Source: a virus. Taken from it: a stretch of DNA of 24,403 bases. Made by a program: the position numbers and the translations under genes. Below, in pieces: positions 21,201 to 24,403 of the stretch. The notes beneath the pieces were generated by a model. It did no database searches, was not told the origin of the DNA, and was given only the letters and a program-made list of their open reading frames with translations. The stretch lies in IMG/VR virus record IMGVR_UViG_3300046011_003582, positions 1-24,403 of that record. One strand, 5' to 3'. How positions within the stretch are numbered: position 1 is the first letter of the stretch; every line of letters begins with the position of its first letter.

Positions 21201-22231
21201 ATCTTGTCGGTCGTCACGACCAGCGTCTTGCTCGCCGGAATCGACGTGCCGTTGGCCGTCAGCGTCCCTGCAATCGTGGTGTTCGGCGTGATGGCAAACG
21301 TCGCCGAGCTTATCGCCGCCGCTTGCGTTCCACCGACTGCGATGCCGAGCGTATTTGCACCGACTCGGAAAAGTCCGGTGTCCGTGTCGTTGACGAAAAA
21401 CAAAGACGGCGCCGCCGCACTGCCATCTTCCAGCTCGATCTGTCCTTCGGTGCCGATAATGGTGATGTCGGTCGGCGTCTGCGTAATCGTGATGTTCGCC
21501 CCGGCGACGAGGTTCTTGGGAACGTAGAACGAATTTTCGCTACCGAGGATTTGCCCCTCGCCCGGCGTTGGGATCAGGTCGGTCAATGAAGTTATGCCGC
21601 CGCCGCCGCCACTGTTGCCGCGTGCCGCGTTCAGCGTCCAGTCCGCCGCGCTTCGGCTCGGCCGCTCGCGGTTGCCGTCGATGTTCGAGACGAATGAATC
21701 GCCGTTGAACGTCACGAGGTCCAGCCGCTGATACGTCTCGTCGGGCGACCACTTGCCGCGAGGGTTCAGTCCCTTCGGCTCGGCAAATTCTTTGCGCAGC
21801 TGATCGATCTCGCCGGCACGCGGAAAGCGCGAGAGTTCGTCGGTCACGATGCTCTTGACCGCGCTCGGCAAAGCCGACGCCGCCTCTGCGATGCGTGCCT
21901 CGGCCTGCGCCAACAAGGTAGCGTTCTGCTCGCGCTCGGCCATGAGCACCGAGTAGCGCGCCGCCGTCGTGACTTCCAAAGCCTTGCCGAGCTCATCCAC
22001 CTTCGCGGTCAGCGCCGCGCTGGATTGCGCGTGCGCGTCCTGTGCGCGGGCGATGACGAGCTGCTCCAGCTCGCTGCGGATCGCCGGCTCGATCTCTTCG
22101 AGGTTGCGCTCGATCTCCGATGACAAATGGTCGCGCAACTGCGGCAGCGACTCCACCAGCTTTTTCAGCTCGGCGCGCTGGATGATAGCCAACTCAACAA
22201 GGTTATCGATTTCGGTCTGGGTGTGGATCAT
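18269..22231 (-). CDS. Long tail fibre with C-terminal S74 intramolecular chaperone
   Basis: A 1320-residue protein. The N-terminal ~150 residues are coiled coil. A compact module (GKWSPDETYQRLDLVTFNGD, 159-178) resembles a carbohydrate-binding or attachment domain. From ~240 to 1150 the chain is Thr/Ser/Gly/Ala-rich with beta-repeat text, for example FASSPTLVTP (370-379 and 805-814) and LAAGVTASSLTSLGTI (twice). A distinct domain (612-745) begins ANAPSGSTDIANKLYVDT. The end (~1223-1320) is an S74 chaperone. SSDARLK contains Ser1227 and Lys1232, five residues apart as in the endosialidase Ser-Lys dyad. Release of the last ~94 residues after trimer folding is expected. It probably binds host surface glycans. 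Confidence 0.88.
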   Translation of the reverse strand: MIHTQTEIDNLVELAIIQRAELKKLVESLPQLRDHLSSEIERNLEEIEPAIRSELEQLVIARAQDAHAQSSAALTAKVDELGKALEVTTAARYSVLMAEREQNATLLAQAEARIAEAASALPSAVKSIVTDELSRFPRAGEIDQLRKEFAEPKGLNPRGKWSPDETYQRLDLVTFNGDSFVSNIDGNRERPSRSAADWTLNAARGNSGGGGGITSLTDLIPTPGEGQILGSENSFYVPKNLVAGANITITQTPTDITIIGTEGQIELEDGSAAAPSLFFVNDTDTGLFRVGANTLGIAVGGTQAAAISSATFAITPNTTIAGTLTANGTSIPASKTLVVTTDKISVLAATTSAELAGVISDETGTGSLVFASSPTLVTPDLGTPSALVGTNITGTAAGLTAGNVTTNANLTGDVTSVGNATSIAAGVIVDADINASAAIVDTKLATISTAGKVSNSATTAASANTASAIVARDGSGNFSAGTITANLTGNVSGSSGSTTGNAATATALATGRTIAITGDLAYTSPTFDGTGNVTAAGTLATVATPGSTGSSTAIPIVTINAKGLTTSITTAAVIAPAGTLSGNTLAAGVTASSLTSLGTIASLTATAGTVANAPSGSTDIANKLYVDTVAQGLDAKASCVAATTADITLSGAQTIDGVSIVAGNRVLVKNQTMSQNNGIYLCASGSWTRTTDANTWDALTSAFTFIEQGTTNADCGFVCTANAGGTLGTTALPWSQFSGAGTFTAGTGLTLTGSVFSLTSPVAVANGGTGLTSLGSGIATFLGTPSSANLAAAVSDETGSGALVFASSPTLVTPTLGAATATSLNGVTLTGTSTPALSVTGTASVSGSNTGDQTTITGNAGTATILQTARNINGVSFNGSADITVTAAAGTLTGATLAAGVTASSLTSLGTITSLTATALTVNDNTTLGSSNSDTVVFNARVASSIDPATDNQYDLGRTGHEWRDLHIDGTANIDSLVADTADINGGTIDGTAIGATTPSTVAATTITAQNASFQIVAQTSGSTRMTLDHNGTNGRVGTLDAQDVYIVRANVPVAVFGSTGLNSTAIGATAASTGAFTTVSATGNLTLSAANPSLIGGTNAGSVSIQNPDAGAYISIYGSTHATKANKIEIVGTGGVTLTNGLAVTGALSSTGVISSGTYQDDPNTGTTDSVSINNAGWSFWSRGGVPSLFVRRRTSDGAIAQFYRDTTQVGSISVTTTATAYNTSSDARLKTNVRALTGSGAIIDALKPSVFDWKTGQKNSFGFIAQETFEVFPSAVTKGDDNPDLIEQQWAMDAGKFMPIAIAELKSLRARVAALESK

Positions 22232-22235
22232 GGAA

Positions 22236-24403
22236 TTATTTTTTGCGCTTTGATTTGCTCAGCTCGATAATGCTCTGGTCGCCGGTCACGCTTTGCTTTG
22301 TCTCTTCGATGGTCGTCATCTGCTTCGCACGGTATTTCTGCACCGCGTCCAGCCAGTCCTCGGCTGCGAGTGGCGTGTTGCGCGCAAACTGATGCTGCAC
22401 TTCTGCGGCCGCCACCGAGAGGTCTTTTTTCTCCGCCTGCTTGTTCAGCCGCTCCACGATAGCTGTGCTCCACGAATAGCCCTCGTCGCCGCCCCATCCC
22501 ATCCAAGCCTGGTATCCCTTGCCTTGCTCGTCCCAGGTCTCGCCCTGCTTGTCGATTTCGTGCCGGTCGAAAAAGGCTTTCATGCGGCGCACGGTGTCCT
22601 CGGACATCGGCCGCTTGTTCATGAGGTCACGCGCCCGGGCGATGCCGACGCTCGTCATGCCGCGCTGTGACATCGGCTTCTTCTCGCGGATCTCAAGTGC
22701 GCGCCGTGCGTTGTCCGCCATCGCGTCGGTTGGAATATAGGAGCCGTCGGCGAAGTTGATCGTGACGAGATTTGAGTCCTCGCTTGCGGCTGATCGTGAG
22801 CGCGCAAGCTGGATTCGCTTGTGCATCGCTGCGGCCGAAATATTCGTCGGCTGCTTCGGTAGTCCAGCAACAGAACCGGCTACCTTGCTCGCAGATTCAT
22901 TTGCCATGCCTGCGGATACCATAAGCGTCTCGGCAGATTCCGACGTGAGATTGCCTGCGCGTAAATTTTCTAGAATGGAAAGCACCGCAGCAATCTGCGC
23001 GCCGTTGAGAGGCGCCAGTTCGGGCGACACACCCGGGAAGGATTCGACGCCTGCAATAGCGGCATCGTCCGTTGATTCTACGCTGGTCCCAGAAACCGCG
23101 ACGCTGGCCGCCTGCGCCTCGGCTGCGCTCGCTCCCACCGCGTCGCCTGCTGCGGCTGCGGCCGCTGGCGTGCTCGGGAGTGAGGTCGTCGTGAGGCGGA
23201 TGGCCGTCTCCGGCACGCCGTATTTCACCGCCAGCTCCTTCACAAATCCGGCTTCAATTGCGATCTGTTCGAGCCGCGAGAAAGCGTCCGTGCCTTCCTC
23301 GGCTGCGATCTCTTGCAGCGACTTTGCGCCCTGCCGATTCTCGTTCATGTTCGCGGCGCTCTCGCGGCCGACGTCGATGCTGAGCTTGGCCGGGAAACGC
23401 CACTCGCCCTTCGTCGCCCGGCGCAGCGCTTGAACCATTGTCTCGCCCGCGAGAAGCGGAGGCGGTGCGATCTCGCCGCGTGCGATGGCGTCGAGAATCA
23501 CGGCGTCCTTGATCGGGTCCAAAACCTTGTCGGTCAGCACGCCTTGCTTGTTCGTGAACACTCGATCAGCCGCCGCGAATTCTGCGCGCACGCTTGGCCC
23601 CTTGTAGTCCTGTGTCCCGAACAGCACGCCCTCCGGCACGCCCACGCCCAGCGCGATTTCGTGCATAAGGTGCTGCACGAATCCGGTGAACGCCTGCGAC
23701 GGACGCGACGGCATGACCTCGACGCGGTCCGAGTTCTGGAAATAACGAATCATGCCGACCTCGGTCAGCTCGTTCTTCTGCGTCTGTCCGCTCGGCAATC
23801 CCATCGTGGGATTCGGCTGAAAAAGGTTGCGCGGGTTCGCGACGCCTCGGTCGTTGAAGATCAGCGCCGCCTGCTGCGACGAGAAACGCACGCCGGCCTT
23901 TTCGGCCTGCAATATTTCGTGTAGCATCCGCGCCGTCTGAATCGCGCTGTGCAGGTCGGTGACGCCGCGATATTGGTCCACGCGGAACGGGTCGAAGTAG
24001 TGGCAAAACTGATTCGCAGGGATGTCCTCCGCGCCGAAATAAACGCCTTCACGCGTGACTCGGAAAATCCGATAAGCGACCGGCTGGCCGAAGTCGTTCG
24101 TGATAATCCCTTGGAAGTAATTGTTCGAGGCGACGGCCGTCTCGTTTGGGTTGCCGATGCGCGTGGCCGGCACGAGTTGCAGTTTCAAACCCTCGCCGCT
24201 GCGCCGAATCACGAAACCACAATCGCCGTCAATCGGACGTTCCTCGGCCGCGAGCTGCACGAGTTTCTTGAAGCTGTGCCGGTTCGTCACGTCGCAGTTT
24301 TTGCACCACGCGTGGAAATAGTCGTCAATCACGCGGTTGTAATCGCGGTCCCCGGTCGTCGGGGAATACTCGTGCGGCGTGAGGTAAAGCCCGAACTTGC
24401 CTC
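22236..24403 (-). CDS. Portal protein, lambda gpB-like, with extra C-terminal domains (N-terminus outside window)
   Basis: The frame is open to the window edge, so the N-terminus is missing. The visible part starts FGLYLTPHEYSPTTGDRDYN and is counted here from the codon at 24332. The portal core (to ~375) includes CDVTNRHSFKKLVQLAAEE, DGDCGFVIR, QLVPATRIGNPNE, then HYFDPFRVDQYRGVTDLHSA, and GVPEGVLFG with SVRAEFAAADR. An Ala/Ser-rich linker follows (386-425). A helical LNGAQIAAVLSILENLRAGN module comes next (442-490), then a domain with SVGIARARDLMNKRPMSEDT and MKAFFDRHEID (561-594), ending in WMGWGGDEGYSWS. The last two modules are known from other phage head proteins, such as XkdF-like proteases. 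It forms the dodecameric DNA gate of the head. Confidence 0.88.
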   Translation of the reverse strand, partial: GKFGLYLTPHEYSPTTGDRDYNRVIDDYFHAWCKNCDVTNRHSFKKLVQLAAEERPIDGDCGFVIRRSGEGLKLQLVPATRIGNPNETAVASNNYFQGIITNDFGQPVAYRIFRVTREGVYFGAEDIPANQFCHYFDPFRVDQYRGVTDLHSAIQTARMLHEILQAEKAGVRFSSQQAALIFNDRGVANPRNLFQPNPTMGLPSGQTQKNELTEVGMIRYFQNSDRVEVMPSRPSQAFTGFVQHLMHEIALGVGVPEGVLFGTQDYKGPSVRAEFAAADRVFTNKQGVLTDKVLDPIKDAVILDAIARGEIAPPPLLAGETMVQALRRATKGEWRFPAKLSIDVGRESAANMNENRQGAKSLQEIAAEEGTDAFSRLEQIAIEAGFVKELAVKYGVPETAIRLTTTSLPSTPAAAAAAGDAVGASAAEAQAASVAVSGTSVESTDDAAIAGVESFPGVSPELAPLNGAQIAAVLSILENLRAGNLTSESAETLMVSAGMANESASKVAGSVAGLPKQPTNISAAAMHKRIQLARSRSAASEDSNLVTINFADGSYIPTDAMADNARRALEIREKKPMSQRGMTSVGIARARDLMNKRPMSEDTVRRMKAFFDRHEIDKQGETWDEQGKGYQAWMGWGGDEGYSWSTAIVERLNKQAEKKDLSVAAAEVQHQFARNTPLAAEDWLDAVQKYRAKQMTTIEETKQSVTGDQSIIELSKSKRKK

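Noticed and set aside
20694-21527. Plus-strand frame (277 codons) opposite the fibre gene
   Set aside because: Val/Ala/Pro-rich shadow created by repetitive Thr/Ala/Gly codons of the fibre.
1-24403. CRISPR arrays, tRNA genes, insertion sequences, attachment sites
   Set aside because: No spaced direct-repeat array, cloverleaf, transposase or integrase could be seen on either strand; the only repeats are inside the fibre gene.

Overview
This window is a contiguous piece of a tailed dsDNA phage or prophage with a lambda-like siphovirus morphogenesis module. Every gene I can support lies on the minus strand, so the biological reading order runs from 24403 down to 1. By eye, base composition is about 60% G+C. 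No integrase, repressor, terminase or tRNA is visible, so lifestyle cannot be decided. The host cannot be named from the sequence. Most uncoupled genes lack a Shine-Dalgarno (SD) sequence and have A-rich or CA-rich leaders, which suggests a host outside the classical strong-SD bacteria, for example in the Bacteroidota/Verrucomicrobiota sphere. That host suggestion is inference only.

Right part (24403-13923): a lambda gpB-like portal, cut by the window edge and carrying extra C-terminal domains, comes first. It is followed by a 1320-residue tail fibre with a self-cleaving S74 chaperone, a 46-aa protein, a beta-helix-like protein, and a membrane-protein cluster. That cluster holds two holin-like proteins and a two-TM helical-bundle protein. 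Then come the prohead protease/scaffold, a decoration protein and the major capsid protein, ending in a clear intrinsic terminator at 13867-13901.

Middle part (13821-2808): two overlapping glycosyltransferase genes lie immediately after the terminator. They precede the head-tail connector, tail completion, tail terminator, tail tube, tail assembly chaperone, tape measure, and the M-, L-, K- and J-like tail-tip proteins. The order matches lambda B-C-D-E-FII-Z-U-V-G/T-H-M-L-K-J. There are two insertions: fibre plus membrane/lysis genes between portal and protease, and glycosyltransferases between capsid and connector. The chaperone gene carries a textbook -1 frameshift site (A AAA AAC, 8-nt spacer, 10-bp hairpin) that yields a G-GT-type fusion.

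Left part (2807-1): a 166-bp intergenic region with repeated GTGCG half-sites separates the tail genes from a tightly overlapped operon. That operon encodes a 54-aa protein, a secreted lysozyme-like endolysin, a coiled-coil protein, an FGKxxG protein with an SSB-like C-terminal tip, a RecT-family annealing protein, a 73-aa protein and the start of another gene. Ten junctions in the window are four-base ATGA overlaps, so translational coupling is a dominant theme.
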